Shown piece after piece: positions 52,649-62,957 of a DNA stretch of 64,000 nt. Below the pieces are notes generated by a model. That model ran no database searches and had not been told where the DNA came from. It saw only the letters and a list, made by a program, of their open reading frames with translations. Within the stretch, counting starts at the first letter, position 1. Each line of letters opens with the position of its first letter. The DNA comes from Bradyrhizobium sp. JYMT SZCCT0180 (GTDB lineage: Bacteria > Pseudomonadota > Alphaproteobacteria > Rhizobiales > Xanthobacteraceae): contig NZ_JAFCLZ010000024.1 in the NCBI RefSeq assembly GCF_018130165.1, positions 62,001-126,000 of the forward strand, written 5' to 3'. The translations under genes and the position numbers were made by a program.

Positions 52649-52965
52649 GAGCTTTCTCCGGCGTCCAGCACGGCGCGGATGGTGCCGATCGCGGCGTCGA
52701 GTTTTTCCGATATCTCGCGGTTGGTGCGCTCCAGCCGCCGGGTCTTCACCAGCGAGCCGTCGAGTTCGTCGGCGAGGCGCGAGCGGTCGGCGCCGAGTGC
52801 CTGGATCCGGCTCGCCAGTTCATTCTCGTCGCGGTCGGCATCACGCCGCCGCTCGGCCGCAGCTTCCAGCGCATCCAGCGCCGCCATCAGCCGCCTTGTT
52901 GCAGCGTCGATGTCGGCAAAGGCGAGCTCGGGGTTGCCGGCCCCGTTGGCGGGACGATCGCTCAT
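52645..52965 (-). CDS. DUF4164 coiled-coil protein
   Basis: The 106-codon frame starts MSDRPANGAGNPELAFADIDAATRRLMAALDALEAAAERR and is almost all coiled coil (ELASRIQALGADRSRLADELDGSLVKTRRLERTNREISEKL). DUF4164 genes precede zapA in Rhizobiales and may be division related (ZapB-like in shape). The longer upstream start at 53007 is rejected. Confidence 0.85.
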   Translation of the reverse strand: MSDRPANGAGNPELAFADIDAATRRLMAALDALEAAAERRRDADRDENELASRIQALGADRSRLADELDGSLVKTRRLERTNREISEKLDAAIGTIRAVLDAGESS

Positions 52966-53250
52966 GAGAGACAGCGCGCACCTTCGGTTAAGCCGGCCGC
53001 ACAGCAAAATCTGCGGTTCGGCAAGCGGTTAGGCCGCTAAATTTACGTGGCAAGCGAGGACAGCGCAACGCCCGCGCGAAGCTATGCACCGCTAAGCAAC
53101 TTTTAGCACCGGATCGGCGTTTCCTCGCCTTGGACTCCGGGAATTGAGGTGCTATCCAGCCCAGACTTCCCGTAGCCAAAGCCCTCGTATCGCGGCCTTT
53201 CCCGGTTCGCACCCCGCAACCAAGCACCTCATTTCAGGCGGATTTTCATC

Positions 53251-55233
53251 ATGACGCAGGTCGATCATTCCCGTATGGCCAATGCGATCCGTGGCCTCGC
53301 CATGGATGCCGTCGAGAAGGCGAAATCCGGTCATCCCGGCCTGCCGATGGGCGCCGCCGACATCGCGACCGTGCTGTTCACCCAGTTCCTGAAATTCGAC
53401 GCCGCCGAGCCGAAGTGGCCGGACCGCGACCGTTTTGTCCTCTCGGCCGGGCACGGCTCGATGCTGCTGTATGCGCTGCTGTACCTGACCGGCAACAAGG
53501 ACATGACGCTCGACCAGATCCGGAATTTCCGCCAGCTCGGATCGCTGACGCCGGGTCACCCCGAGAACTTCCACACCAAGGGCATCGAGACCACGACGGG
53601 CCCGCTCGGCCAGGGCATCGCGACCTCGGTCGGCATGGCGCTGGCGGAGAAGATGCTCGCCGCCGAGTTCGGCAAGAAGGTGGTCGGCCATCACACCTAT
53701 GTGCTCGCCTCCGACGGCGACCTGATGGAAGGCGTGTCGCAGGAAGCGATCGCGATGGCCGGGCACTGGAAGCTCAACAAGCTGATCGTGCTGTATGACG
53801 ACAACGGCATTTCGATCGACGGCCCGACTTCGATCGCCGATTCGGTCGACCAGGTGAAGCGCTTCAAGTCGGCCGGCTGGGCCGCCGAACTGATCGACGG
53901 CCATGATCCGAAGGCGATCGCAGCCGCCATCACCCGCGCTCAGAAATCCAACAAGCCGTCGCTGATCGCCTGCAAGACCACGATCGGCTTCGGCGCGCCG
54001 ACCCGCGCCGGCACCGCAAAGGCCCATGGCGAAGCGCTCGGCGCCGAAGAACTGAAGGGCGCCAAGGAAAAGCTCGGCATCTCGCTCGAGCCGTTCTCGG
54101 TGCCTGACGACGTCCTGAAGGCGTGGCGCGCCGCCGGCAGCCGCGGCGCCGCCGCGCGCCAGGAATGGGAAAGTGTCTTCGGCGAACTGGGTCCGCGCAA
54201 GCGCGCCGAGTTCGAGCGCCGGCTGCGCCATGAGCGCCCGGCCTCGCTCGCCAAGGCGCTGCGCGACCACAAGAAGAAGCTGCTCGAGACGCCGCAGAAC
54301 GTCGCGACCCGGAAATCCTCGGAATCGGCGATCGAGGCGATCGTCGGCGCAATGCCGATGGAATTCCTCGCCGGCTCGGCCGATCTGACCGGCTCCAACA
54401 ACAACAAGGCGAAATCGGCTGTCGCATTCTCAGCCAAGACGCCGAAGGGCCGCTTCATCCATTACGGCATCCGCGAGCACGGCATGGCCGCGGCCATGAA
54501 CGGCGTCTTCCTGCATGGCGGTTTTGCGCCCAATGGCGCCACCTTCCTGGTGTTCACCGATTACGCGCGTCCTGCGATGCGGCTCGCGGCGCTGATGGGC
54601 GCGGGCGTCGTCTATGTCATGACCCATGATTCGATCGGGCTTGGCGAAGACGGACCAACGCATCAGCCGGTCGAGCATCTGGCGGCGCTGCGCGCGATTC
54701 CCAACATGCGCGTGTTCCGGCCCTGCGACGCCGTCGAGGTCGCCGAATGCTGGGAGCTCGCGCTCAACCGCATCGACGGCCCGACGGTGCTGGCGCTGAC
54801 CCGCCAGAACCTGCCGCAATTGCGCACCACTGCCCCATCAGACAATCCCTGCAGCCACGGCGCCTATGAATTGGTCGCCGCGCAAGGCGAGGCAAAGGTC
54901 TCGCTGTTCGCCTCCGGCTCCGAGGTCGAGATCGCGGTCGCCGCCCAGAAGCAGTTGGCCGAACGCGGCATCGCGTCGCGGGTGGTTTCGGTGCCCTCGC
55001 TCGAATTGCTGCTGGCTCAGCCGGCCGACCGCCAGAAGGCTGTCATCGGCAACGCGCCGGTCAAGATCGCGATCGAGGCCGCGGTGCGCTGGGGCTGGGA
55101 CGCCCTGATCGGCCAGGATGGTGAATTCATAGGCATGCACGGCTTCGGCGCCAGCGCGCCCGCCAAGGACCTTTACAAGCACTTCGGCATTACTGCCGAG
55201 GCTGTAGTTAACGCCGCCCTGAAGCGCCTCTAG
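53251..55233 (+). CDS. tkt: Transketolase
   Basis: The 660-aa thiamine-diphosphate enzyme has [13 protein letters not shown] near the N-terminus, the ThDP motif [14 protein letters not shown] at about 153-166, [11 protein letters not shown] with N185, the catalytic region with [14 protein letters not shown] and the C-terminal [16 protein letters not shown]. It transfers two-carbon units between ketose and aldose phosphates in the pentose-phosphate and Calvin cycles. It heads the plus-strand run tkt-gap-pgk-fba and is divergent from zapA/DUF4164. Confidence 0.97.
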   Translation: MTQVDHSRMANAIRGLAMDAVEKAKSGHPGLPMGAADIATVLFTQFLKFDAAEPKWPDRDRFVLSAGHGSMLLYALLYLTGNKDMTLDQIRNFRQLGSLTPGHPENFHTKGIETTTGPLGQGIATSVGMALAEKMLAAEFGKKVVGHHTYVLASDGDLMEGVSQEAIAMAGHWKLNKLIVLYDDNGISIDGPTSIADSVDQVKRFKSAGWAAELIDGHDPKAIAAAITRAQKSNKPSLIACKTTIGFGAPTRAGTAKAHGEALGAEELKGAKEKLGISLEPFSVPDDVLKAWRAAGSRGAAARQEWESVFGELGPRKRAEFERRLRHERPASLAKALRDHKKKLLETPQNVATRKSSESAIEAIVGAMPMEFLAGSADLTGSNNNKAKSAVAFSAKTPKGRFIHYGIREHGMAAAMNGVFLHGGFAPNGATFLVFTDYARPAMRLAALMGAGVVYVMTHDSIGLGEDGPTHQPVEHLAALRAIPNMRVFRPCDAVEVAECWELALNRIDGPTVLALTRQNLPQLRTTAPSDNPCSHGAYELVAAQGEAKVSLFASGSEVEIAVAAQKQLAERGIASRVVSVPSLELLLAQPADRQKAVIGNAPVKIAIEAAVRWGWDALIGQDGEFIGMHGFGASAPAKDLYKHFGITAEAVVNAALKRL

Positions 55234-55242
55234 GTGCCCGTT

Positions 55243-55283
55243 TCCGAAGTTCGCGCGCCATTTTCGGCCCTGCGAACTTCGGA
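55243..55283 (+). terminator. Inverted repeat downstream of tkt
   Basis: TCCGAAGTTCGC and GCGAACTTCGGA form a perfect 12-bp stem with a 17-base loop. There is only ACACAAAA after it, so it may be a weak stop or processing hairpin. Confidence 0.5.
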
Positions 55284-55445
55284 CACAAAAGGGCAGTAGA
55301 CGACAGTTAACTTTGGTGTGCCGCTTATCGAAGTTCCTGACCGTGCTCTGCGCAACCATTGCAGGAACTTCAACTCGGCGACGCGCTGCTGACGGTTGAG
55401 CTTGTTGGCAAAAAGGTCTACCTAAAAGCTCATCTTGACCGTTCT

Positions 55446-55500
55446 CGCCCGGCAGAACCGGGCGATCCGCCGTAAGCACCGCCGTGGAACCTCTCCACGG
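55446..55500 (+). other. Two hairpins in the gap leader
   Basis: CGCCCGG-CAGAA-CCGGGCG (55446-55464) and CCGTGGA-ACCTC-TCCACGG (55482-55500) sit just before the gap ribosome site. They may stabilise or attenuate the message. Nothing else is seen in this 299-base gap. Confidence 0.5.
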
Positions 55501-55532
55501 GGGTGACACCAGCTATTAAAGGAGAAACGAGC

Positions 55533-56540
55533 ATGGCAATCCGGGTCGCGATCAACGGATTTGGCCGCATCGGCCGCAACATCTTGCGGGCGATTGCGGA
55601 GTCCGGCCGCAAGGATATCGAAGTCGTAGGCATCAACGATCTCGGCCCGGTCGAGACCAACGCCCATCTGCTGCGTTTCGATTCCGTGCATGGCCGTTTC
55701 CCCGGCACCGTGACCGTCGACGGCGACTCGATCAACCTCGGCAATGGCAAGATCAAGGTTTCCTCCGAGCGCGATCCGTCGAAACTGCCGTGGAAGGAAC
55801 TCGGCGTCGACATCGCGATGGAATGCACCGGCATCTTCAGCGCCAAGGCCAAGGCCACTGCGCATCTGACCGCCGGCGCCAAGCGCGTGCTGGTTTCCGC
55901 GCCGTCGGATGGCGCCGACGCCACGATCGTCTACGGCGTCAATCACGACAAGCTGACCCGCGACCACCTCGTGGTCTCCAACGGTTCCTGCACCACCAAC
56001 TGCCTCGCCCCGATCGCCAAGGTCCTGAACGACACCGTCGGTATCGAAACCGGCTTCATGACCACGATCCACGCCTATACCGGCGACCAGCCGACACTCG
56101 ACACCCTGCACAGCGACCTCTATCGCGGCCGTGCGGCAGCGATGTCGATGATCCCGACCTCCACCGGTGCCGCCAAGGCGATCGGCCTCGTGCTGCCCGA
56201 GCTTCAGGGCAAGCTCGACGGCGTTGCGATCCGTGTGCCGACCCCGAACGTCTCGGTGGTCGATCTCAAGATCGTCGCCAAGCGCGCCACCGACGTGAAG
56301 GAAATCAACGAAGCGATGAAGCGCGCTTCCGAGCAGGAGCTGAAGGGCATTTTGGGCTACACCACCGCGCCCAACGTCTCGATCGACTTCAACCACGATC
56401 CGCACTCGTCCACCTTCCATGTGGACCAGACCAAGGTGCAGAACGGCACGCTGGTGCGGGTGATGTCCTGGTACGACAATGAATGGGGTTTCTCCAACCG
56501 CATGGGCGACACCGCCGTGGCGATGGGGAAGCTGCTGTAA
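55533..56540 (+). CDS. gap: Glyceraldehyde-3-phosphate dehydrogenase
   Basis: The 335-aa protein starts [16 protein letters not shown] with AAAGGAG eight bases upstream. The catalytic Cys is C153 in [10 protein letters not shown]36 in GINDLGP suggests an NAD preference. [11 protein letters not shown] and [12 protein letters not shown] follow. It works in glycolysis and gluconeogenesis. Confidence 0.97.
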   Translation: MAIRVAINGFGRIGRNILRAIAESGRKDIEVVGINDLGPVETNAHLLRFDSVHGRFPGTVTVDGDSINLGNGKIKVSSERDPSKLPWKELGVDIAMECTGIFSAKAKATAHLTAGAKRVLVSAPSDGADATIVYGVNHDKLTRDHLVVSNGSCTTNCLAPIAKVLNDTVGIETGFMTTIHAYTGDQPTLDTLHSDLYRGRAAAMSMIPTSTGAAKAIGLVLPELQGKLDGVAIRVPTPNVSVVDLKIVAKRATDVKEINEAMKRASEQELKGILGYTTAPNVSIDFNHDPHSSTFHVDQTKVQNGTLVRVMSWYDNEWGFSNRMGDTAVAMGKLL

Positions 56541-56551
56541 GCTTACGTCTC

Positions 56552-56676
56552 GTGTCCCGGACGCGGTGCAGCGTGTCTTCACGCTGCTCCGCAGAGCCGG
56601 GACCCATACCGCGACCAGCCCAACCATGGGTCCCGGTTCTGCATAGCGGCGCTTCGCGCCGCAGTGCACCCGGGAC
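56552..56676. repeat. Composite repeat between gap and pgk
   Basis: GTCCCGGACGCGGTGCAGCG...GCTCCGCAGAGCCGGGACCCAT is one hairpin, and ATGGGTCCCGGTTCTGC...GCAGTGCACCCGGGAC the second. It ends 12 bases before the pgk start. Confidence 0.88.
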
Positions 56677-56688
56677 AAGAGACCCCCA

Positions 56689-57888
56689 ATGACAAAATCA
56701 TTCCGCACCCTCGATGATCTGTCCGCCGATGTCGGCGGTAACGTTGCGCTGGTTCGCGTCGACTTCAACGTGCCGATGGCGAATGGCCAAGTGACCGACG
56801 ATACACGCCTGCGTGCAGCCATCCCGACCATCAAGGAATTGCAGGCCAAGAACGCCGCTGTCGTCCTGATGGCCCATTTCGGTCGCCCAAAGGGCAAGGT
56901 CGTGCCGGATATGAGCCTGAAGGCCGTGGTCGCGCCGCTTTCAAAGCTGCTCGGCACAGAAGTGAAATTCTGCGACGATCTCGACACGCCGTATCTGGCG
57001 ACGGAAAACCTCAAGCCCGGCGAAGTCATGCTGCTGGAGAATTTGCGCTTCAAGGCGGGTGAGGAAGCCAACGATCCGAAGTTCGTCGATGTTCTCCAGC
57101 ATTGCGGCGACTACTTCGTCAACGATGCCTTCTCCGCAGCGCACCGCGCCCATGCCTCGACCGAAGGGCTCGGTCACGTGCTTTGGTCCTGCGCCGGCCG
57201 CACCATGCAGGCCGAACTCGACGCGCTCGGCAAGGCGCTGGAAGCGCCAACCCATCCCGTCATCGCGATCATCGGCGGCGCCAAGGTGTCGACCAAGATC
57301 GATCTTCTGGAAAACCTGGTGACAAAAGTCGACGCGCTCGTCATTGGCGGCGGCATGGCCAATACCTTCCTGCACGCGCAGGGCGTCGGCGTCGGCAAAT
57401 CGCTGGCGGAAAAGGATCTGGCGGCGACCGCGCTGCGGATCATGGAAAAGGCCGAGGCCGCCAACTGCGCCATCATCCTGCCCGTGGACGCCGTGGTCGC
57501 CTATCATTTCGCCGCCAATTCGCCCTCGCACGCCTACGGCCTCGACGCCATTCCGGCCGACGGCATGATCCTCGACGTCGGCCCGCAATCGATTGCGCGG
57601 ATCCACGCCGCGATCGACGACGCCGCGACGCTGGTCTGGAACGGCCCGCTCGGCGCCTTCGAAATGACGCCGTTCGACCGCGGCACCATGGTGTCGGCCA
57701 GGCACGCCGCCGAGCGCACCAAGGCCAAAAAGCTGATCTCGGTCGCGGGCGGCGGCGACACCGTCGCGGCCCTGAACCAGGCCGGCGTGGCCGGCGATTT
57801 TTCCTATGTTTCGACCGCGGGCGGCGCGTTTCTTGAATGGATGGAGGGGAAACCCCTGCCCGGCGTCGAAGTTCTAAAAGTTCGCTAG
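56689..57888 (+). CDS. pgk: Phosphoglycerate kinase
   Basis: The 399-aa protein has VALVRVDFNVPMANGQVTDDTRL, MAHFGRPKGK, the ATP-side GGAKVSTKIDLLENL and VAGGGDTVAALNQAG near the end. It interconverts 1,3-bisphosphoglycerate and 3-phosphoglycerate. The ribosome site is weak and overlaps the end of the preceding repeat. Confidence 0.97.
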   Translation: MTKSFRTLDDLSADVGGNVALVRVDFNVPMANGQVTDDTRLRAAIPTIKELQAKNAAVVLMAHFGRPKGKVVPDMSLKAVVAPLSKLLGTEVKFCDDLDTPYLATENLKPGEVMLLENLRFKAGEEANDPKFVDVLQHCGDYFVNDAFSAAHRAHASTEGLGHVLWSCAGRTMQAELDALGKALEAPTHPVIAIIGGAKVSTKIDLLENLVTKVDALVIGGGMANTFLHAQGVGVGKSLAEKDLAATALRIMEKAEAANCAIILPVDAVVAYHFAANSPSHAYGLDAIPADGMILDVGPQSIARIHAAIDDAATLVWNGPLGAFEMTPFDRGTMVSARHAAERTKAKKLISVAGGGDTVAALNQAGVAGDFSYVSTAGGAFLEWMEGKPLPGVEVLKVR

Positions 57889-57946
57889 TACCTTCAACTG
57901 ACAGCAGATGAGCGCTTAGGGCGCTGTAAATACAAGGAGAATTCGG

Positions 57947-59014
57947 ATGGCTCGGATTACGTTGCGTCAATTGCTCGACCACGCGGCGGAGCATGATTAC
58001 GGCGTGCCGGCCTTCAACATCAACAATATGGAGCAGGCGCTCGCGATCATGGAGGCCGCCTCCAGCCTCGATGCGCCCGTCATCATCCAGGCCTCGCGCG
58101 GCGCGCGCTCCTACGCCAATGACATCATGCTCAAGCACATGATGGACGCAGTCACCGAAATCTATCCGCAGATCCCGGTCTGCGTGCATCTCGATCACGG
58201 CAATGCTCCTGACACCTGCATGACCGCGATCCAGGCCGGCTTCACGTCGGTGATGATGGACGGTTCGCTGAAAGCCGACGGCAAGACGCCCGGCGATTGG
58301 GATTACAATGTCGGCGTCACCAAAACCGTCACCGGCATGGCCCATCTCGGCGGCATCTCGGTGGAAGGCGAACTCGGCGTGCTCGGCTCGCTCGAAACCG
58401 GCATGGGCGACAAGGAAGACGGCCACGGCGCCGAGGGTAAATTGTCGCACGACCAGCTGCTGACCAACCCGGACGAGGCGGTAAAATTCGTCCAGGAGAC
58501 CAAGGTCGACGCCCTGGCGATCGCGATGGGCACCTCGCACGGCGCCTACAAGTTCACCCGCAAGCCCGACGGCGACATCCTCGCCATGAACGTGATCGAG
58601 GAGATCCATCGCAAGCTGCCGAACACGCATCTGGTGATGCATGGATCGTCCTCGGTGCCGCAGGACCTGCAGGAAATCATCAACGCCAACGGCGGCAAGA
58701 TGAAGCCGACCTGGGGCGTGCCGGTTTCCGAGATCCAGCGCGGCATCAAGCACGGCGTGCGCAAGATCAACATCGACACCGACAACCGCATGGCGATGAC
58801 CGGACAGATCCGCAAGGTTCTGAAGGACAATCCGGAAGAGTTCGACCCGCGCAAATATCTCAAGCCGGCGATGGAAGCGATGACCAAGCTGTGCAAGCAG
58901 CGGCTGCAGGAATTCAACACCGCGGGCCAGGCCAGCAAGATCAAGAAGGTGCTGACCACGGCCGAAATGGCCAAGCGCTACAGCAAGGGCGAGCTTGACC
59001 CGAAGGTCGCCTGA
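57947..59014 (+). CDS. fba: Class II fructose-bisphosphate aldolase (Calvin-cycle subtype)
   Basis: The 355-aa zinc aldolase starts [27 protein letters not shown] with GGAG nine bases upstream. The catalytic Asp and zinc His are in HLDHG (81-85); further ligands lie in EGELGVLG and the MHGSSSVP region. [10 protein letters not shown] identifies the CbbA/TIGR01521 type. It is followed by a class I aldolase. Confidence 0.95.
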   Translation: MARITLRQLLDHAAEHDYGVPAFNINNMEQALAIMEAASSLDAPVIIQASRGARSYANDIMLKHMMDAVTEIYPQIPVCVHLDHGNAPDTCMTAIQAGFTSVMMDGSLKADGKTPGDWDYNVGVTKTVTGMAHLGGISVEGELGVLGSLETGMGDKEDGHGAEGKLSHDQLLTNPDEAVKFVQETKVDALAIAMGTSHGAYKFTRKPDGDILAMNVIEEIHRKLPNTHLVMHGSSSVPQDLQEIINANGGKMKPTWGVPVSEIQRGIKHGVRKINIDTDNRMAMTGQIRKVLKDNPEEFDPRKYLKPAMEAMTKLCKQRLQEFNTAGQASKIKKVLTTAEMAKRYSKGELDPKVA

Positions 59015-59124
59015 GACAGCGCCAACCCGCCGCGGAGGCTGCCGGCCGCGACGAACGTTTTCTAGGCAATTGCCCGAGAACCGCCTATTTTGGTTTGCAA
59101 GGCAGGTGTCTGGAGAACGGATCG

Positions 59125-60150
59125 ATGAATCTCGCTGACCTCAACAAGGTCGCCCTCGCCATGGTCACGCCGGGCAAGGGCGTACTCGCCGCCGACGAAT
59201 CCTCCGGTACGATCAAGAAGCGCTTCGACGCCATCAGCGTCGAATCGACCGAGGAGACGCGCCGCGACTACCGGGAAATGCTGTTTCGCTCGCAGGAGGC
59301 GATGAGCAAGTACGTCTCAGGCGTCATCCTCTATGACGAAACCATCTGGCAGAATGCCAAGGACGGCACCCCGCTGGTCAAGCTGATCGAGCAGTCCGGC
59401 GCCATCCCCGGCATCAAGGTGGATGAGGGCACCCAGGGCTTGCCGGGCTGCCCCGGCGAACTGATCACGGCCGGGCTCGACAAGCTCGCCGAGCGCCTGA
59501 AGAAGTATTACGAGCGCGGCGCACGGTTCGCCAAATGGCGGGCGGTGATCGACATCGGCCAGAACATCCCCACCATGACCGCGATCCATGTCAACGCGCA
59601 TGCGCTCGCCCGTTATGCCGCGCTGTGCCAGCAGGCGCAGATCGTGCCGATCGTCGAGCCGGAAGTGTTGATGGACGGCGATCACGACATCGACCGCTGC
59701 TACGACGTAACCCAGCGCGTCCTCAACAAGACATTCCAGGAATTGCGGGTCCAGCGCGTCGCGCTGGAGGGCATGATCCTGAAACCCAACATGGCGATCG
59801 CAGGCAAGAAAAGCGCAAAGCCATCGCCCGTTGAAGAGGTCGCGGAGAAGACCATCCGGCTGTTGAAGAGCTGCGTTCCGGCGGCCGTGCCCGGCATCGC
59901 CTTCCTTTCCGGCGGACAGTCCGACGAGGATGCGACCGCGCATCTCAATGCCATGAACCGGATCGGCGGCCTGCCCTGGCGGCTGACCTTCTCCTACGGC
60001 CGCGCGCTGCAGGCGGCGCCGCAAAAGGCGTGGTCGGGCAAGGCCGAGAACGTCGCGGCCGGCCAGCGCGCATTCACGCACCGGGCGCGGATGAATGCGC
60101 TGGCGAGCAAGGGTGAGTGGGACGCCGGCCTGGAAAAGAAGGTCGCATAG
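59125..60150 (+). CDS. Class I fructose-bisphosphate aldolase
   Basis: The 341-aa protein starts MNLADLNKVALAMVTPGKGVLAADESSGTIKKRF, the class I opening. The Schiff-base Lys is K220 in EGMILKPNM; K138 in KWR and E179/E181 in VEPE are the expected neighbours. It needs no metal. The adjacent class II gene performs the same reaction. Confidence 0.95.
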   Translation: MNLADLNKVALAMVTPGKGVLAADESSGTIKKRFDAISVESTEETRRDYREMLFRSQEAMSKYVSGVILYDETIWQNAKDGTPLVKLIEQSGAIPGIKVDEGTQGLPGCPGELITAGLDKLAERLKKYYERGARFAKWRAVIDIGQNIPTMTAIHVNAHALARYAALCQQAQIVPIVEPEVLMDGDHDIDRCYDVTQRVLNKTFQELRVQRVALEGMILKPNMAIAGKKSAKPSPVEEVAEKTIRLLKSCVPAAVPGIAFLSGGQSDEDATAHLNAMNRIGGLPWRLTFSYGRALQAAPQKAWSGKAENVAAGQRAFTHRARMNALASKGEWDAGLEKKVA

Positions 60151-60152
60151 CA

Positions 60153-60860
60153 TTGGCCGCCAAACCCGTTCCGCAGCGCCCGGTGCCGCGCCTCTATCTC
60201 GCGACGCCGGTCGTGGACGACCCGTCGCAGCTCATCGCCGGCCTCCCCGGCCTGCTCGCCGCGGCCGACGTCGCCGCAGTGCTGCTGCGGCTGCGCGAGA
60301 CCGACCAGCGCACCATGATCTCGCGGATCAAGGCGCTGGCGCCCCCGGTCCAGGACGGCGGCGCAGCGCTGCTGCTGGACGGCCATGTCGAGCTGGTGGC
60401 CCGCGGCGGCGCCGATGGCGCGCATCTGACCGGGTTAGCTGCCATCGAAGACGCCTTCCCTTCCCTGAAGCCCGATCGCATCGCCGGCGTCGGCGGCCTC
60501 GCCACGCGGCACGATTCGATGGCCGCGGGCGAAGCAGGTGCGGACTACGTGCTGTTCGGTGAGCCCGACGCCAAGGGCGAGCGGCCCTCGGCGGAGGCGA
60601 TCGCCGAGCGCCTGCAATGGTGGGATGAATTGTTCGAACCGCCCTGCGTCGGCTATGCGGCCTCATGCGAGGAGGCCCGTGAATTTGCCGCTGCGGGTGC
60701 GGATTTCGTGCTGGTCGGCGATTTCGTCTGGGCCGATCCGCGCGGGCCCGAGGCGGCGCTGATCGATATCGAACAGGCGATCACGCAAGCGCACGCCGCC
60801 GCGTTTGGAAAAAGCAAGAGCACGGACGACACCACCGAGCAGACGACCGGACGGGGATAG
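60153..60860 (+). CDS. ThiE-like thiamine-phosphate synthase superfamily protein
   Basis: A TTG start (60153) preceded by AGAAGG gives 235 aa, beginning right after the class I aldolase stop; GTG 60183 is an alternative. The barrel features are RLYLATPVVDD, ALLLDGHVELVARGGADGAHLTG, RIAGVGGLATRHDSMAAGEAGADYVLFGEPD. The pattern is ThiE-like, but the substrate-binding segments are divergent, so it may not make thiamine phosphate. Confidence 0.75.
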   Translation: MAAKPVPQRPVPRLYLATPVVDDPSQLIAGLPGLLAAADVAAVLLRLRETDQRTMISRIKALAPPVQDGGAALLLDGHVELVARGGADGAHLTGLAAIEDAFPSLKPDRIAGVGGLATRHDSMAAGEAGADYVLFGEPDAKGERPSAEAIAERLQWWDELFEPPCVGYAASCEEAREFAAAGADFVLVGDFVWADPRGPEAALIDIEQAITQAHAAAFGKSKSTDDTTEQTTGRG

Positions 60861-60868
60861 CGCCGGAC

Positions 60869-62011
60869 ATGAGACTGCTGCGTCCGATATCGATCCTTGG
60901 CTGCTGCCTGATGGCGGCGGCCGGCGCATCGGCGCAGATCTCGCTGACGCCGCCCGCAGCGCAAACGCCCGCGCCGGCCAGCAAGCCGGCCGCCAAGAAA
61001 GAGGCGCCCAACGCGGCGACCAAAGAGACTTCCAAGGATGCTTCGAAGGATACTTCCAAGGAGGCCCCGAAGCCGAAGGCGCCCGCTGTCGCCAAGAAGC
61101 CTGCGGCCACGCCCAAGCCGGCCGCGACGCCCACTCCGACAGCTTCACCGACGCCCAGTTTTGACGATCCCAATGTCGATCTCGTCTACGGCGCCTATCA
61201 GCGCGGCCTCTACAAGACCGCGCTCGATCTGGCGCTGACGCGGGCGCAATATGCCGGCGACGCCAAGGCGATGACGATGATCGGCGAACTCTACTCCGGC
61301 GCCCTCGGCGTCAAGCGCGACTATGCGAAAGCCATCGAATGGTACCAGCGCGCCGCCGACGCTGGCGACCGCGAGGGCATGTTTGCGCTGGCGATGATGA
61401 AGCTTTCCGGCCGCGGCGGCCCGGTCAACCGCGAGCAAGCCGTCAAGCTGCTGGCTTCCGCCGCCAAGCTCGGCAGTCCCAAGGCGGCGTATAACCTGGC
61501 GCTGCTGTATCTCGACGGGCAGACACTGCCGCAGGACGTGAAACGTTCCGCCGAATTGCTGCGGATCGCAGCCGACGCCGGCAATCCGGAAGCGCAATAC
61601 GCGCTCGCGACCTTCTACAAGGAAGGCACCGGCGTGCCCAAGGACCTCGACAAGGCGGTGCGCCTGCTGCAGGCCGCGTCGCTGGCCGACAATGTCGATG
61701 CCGAGGTCGAATACGCGATCGCGCTCTATAACGGGACCGGCACGCCGAAGAACGAGGCCGCCGGGGTGGCGCTGCTCCGCAAGGCGGCCCGGCAAAACAG
61801 CCCGATTGCGCAGAACCGCCTCGCCCGCGTGCTGGTCAGTGGACAGGGCGCGCCGGTCGACAAGGTCGAGGCCCTGAAATGGCACATTGTCGCCAAGACC
61901 GCCGGCAAGGGCGATCCGATGCTGGACGAGGCGCTTGCGAGCCTCAGTCCCGAGGACCGCGCCAAGGCCCAGGAGGCCGCCCGCAAATGGATCGGCAACG
62001 ACAAGAAATGA
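60869..62011 (+). CDS. Secreted Sel1-repeat protein
   Basis: The 380-aa protein has a signal peptide (MRLLRPISILGCCLMAAAGASAQ), an Ala/Pro/Lys/Thr-rich linker (about 30-95) and about six Sel1-like TPR repeats (AKAIEWYQRAADAGDREGMFALAMMKLSGRG, AVKLLASAAKLGSPKAAYNLALLYLDGQ, ...). Such proteins act as scaffolds, often in the periplasm or envelope. It starts 8 bases after the ThiE-like gene and is probably co-transcribed. Confidence 0.9.
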   Translation: MRLLRPISILGCCLMAAAGASAQISLTPPAAQTPAPASKPAAKKEAPNAATKETSKDASKDTSKEAPKPKAPAVAKKPAATPKPAATPTPTASPTPSFDDPNVDLVYGAYQRGLYKTALDLALTRAQYAGDAKAMTMIGELYSGALGVKRDYAKAIEWYQRAADAGDREGMFALAMMKLSGRGGPVNREQAVKLLASAAKLGSPKAAYNLALLYLDGQTLPQDVKRSAELLRIAADAGNPEAQYALATFYKEGTGVPKDLDKAVRLLQAASLADNVDAEVEYAIALYNGTGTPKNEAAGVALLRKAARQNSPIAQNRLARVLVSGQGAPVDKVEALKWHIVAKTAGKGDPMLDEALASLSPEDRAKAQEAARKWIGNDKK

Positions 62012-62073
62012 CGCCTTGACGGCGACACATCGTCAGGGCACCCAGTCCCTCACCCCTTAGCTCAGCCCTTGGG

Positions 62074-62092
62074 CGGCATTGGCCGTTTTTTT
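62074..62092 (+). terminator. Weak hairpin plus T-run after the Sel1 gene
   Basis: CGGC-ATTG-GCCG is followed by seven T residues. The stem is only 4 bp. Confidence 0.4.
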
Positions 62093-62117
62093 CACCTCAA
62101 CCCGTAAGCCTCGCATC

Positions 62118-62906
62118 ATGCTGCATTCAGCCCTTATCAACGTCATGGTGAAAGCCGCGCGCAACGCCGGCCGCAGCCTCAAGCGCGACCTCGGCGAGAT
62201 CGAGCATCTGCAGGTGTCGCTCAAGGGGCCGGCGAATTTCGTCACCAAGGCCGACAAGCGAGCCGAGGAACTGCTCTATGCGGATCTGACCAAGTCGCGG
62301 CCGGGTTACGGCTTCATCGGCGAGGAAGGCGGCACCCGCGAAGGCGCCGACAAGAGCCACACCTGGATCGTCGATCCCCTGGACGGCACGACGAACTTCC
62401 TGCACGGCATTCCGCAATTCGCGATCTCGATCGGCCTGCAGCGCGAAGGCGTCATCATTGCCGGCGTGATCTACAATCCGGCCAATGACGAGCTCTACAT
62501 CGCCGAGCGCGGCAAGGGCGCCTTCCTCAACGAGCAGCGGCTGCGCGTCGCCAACCGCCGCAAGCTCGACGAATGCGTGATCGGCTGCGGGCTGCCGCAT
62601 ATCGGACGCGGCGATCTTGCCCAGTCGCGGCAGGAAATGACCGCGATCCAGGAAAAGGTCGCAGGCCTTCGAAGGTTCGGAGCTGCCTCGCTCGACATGG
62701 CCTTCGTCGCCGCCGGCCGCCTCGACGGCTATTGGGAGCGCAATCTGCAGCCATGGGATATGGCGGCCGGACAGATCATGATCCGCGAGGCCGGCGGCGT
62801 CGTGTCAGGCATGGCGGGGGATGATGACCCGCTCACGACCGGTCACCTGATCTGCGGCAACGAGTTCGTGCACAAAGAGCTGGTGAAGATTCTGAAGCCG
62901 CTGTAA
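62118..62906 (+). CDS. suhB: Inositol monophosphatase-family phosphatase
   Basis: The 262-aa protein has the metal site GEEGG (68-72), DPLDGTTN (86-93) and WDMAAG (213-218), all intact. It starts MLHSALINVMVKAARNAGRSL; the ribosome site is weak. Family members dephosphorylate inositol phosphates or other sugar phosphates, and SuhB also has a role in rRNA transcription. It is convergent with the RND gene. Confidence 0.93.
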   Translation: MLHSALINVMVKAARNAGRSLKRDLGEIEHLQVSLKGPANFVTKADKRAEELLYADLTKSRPGYGFIGEEGGTREGADKSHTWIVDPLDGTTNFLHGIPQFAISIGLQREGVIIAGVIYNPANDELYIAERGKGAFLNEQRLRVANRRKLDECVIGCGLPHIGRGDLAQSRQEMTAIQEKVAGLRRFGAASLDMAFVAAGRLDGYWERNLQPWDMAAGQIMIREAGGVVSGMAGDDDPLTTGHLICGNEFVHKELVKILKPL

Positions 62907-62957
62907 CGGCGCTGGAGCCTGCCGGTCGAGGCGGCAGGCCGGTGTGGCGAATGATCG

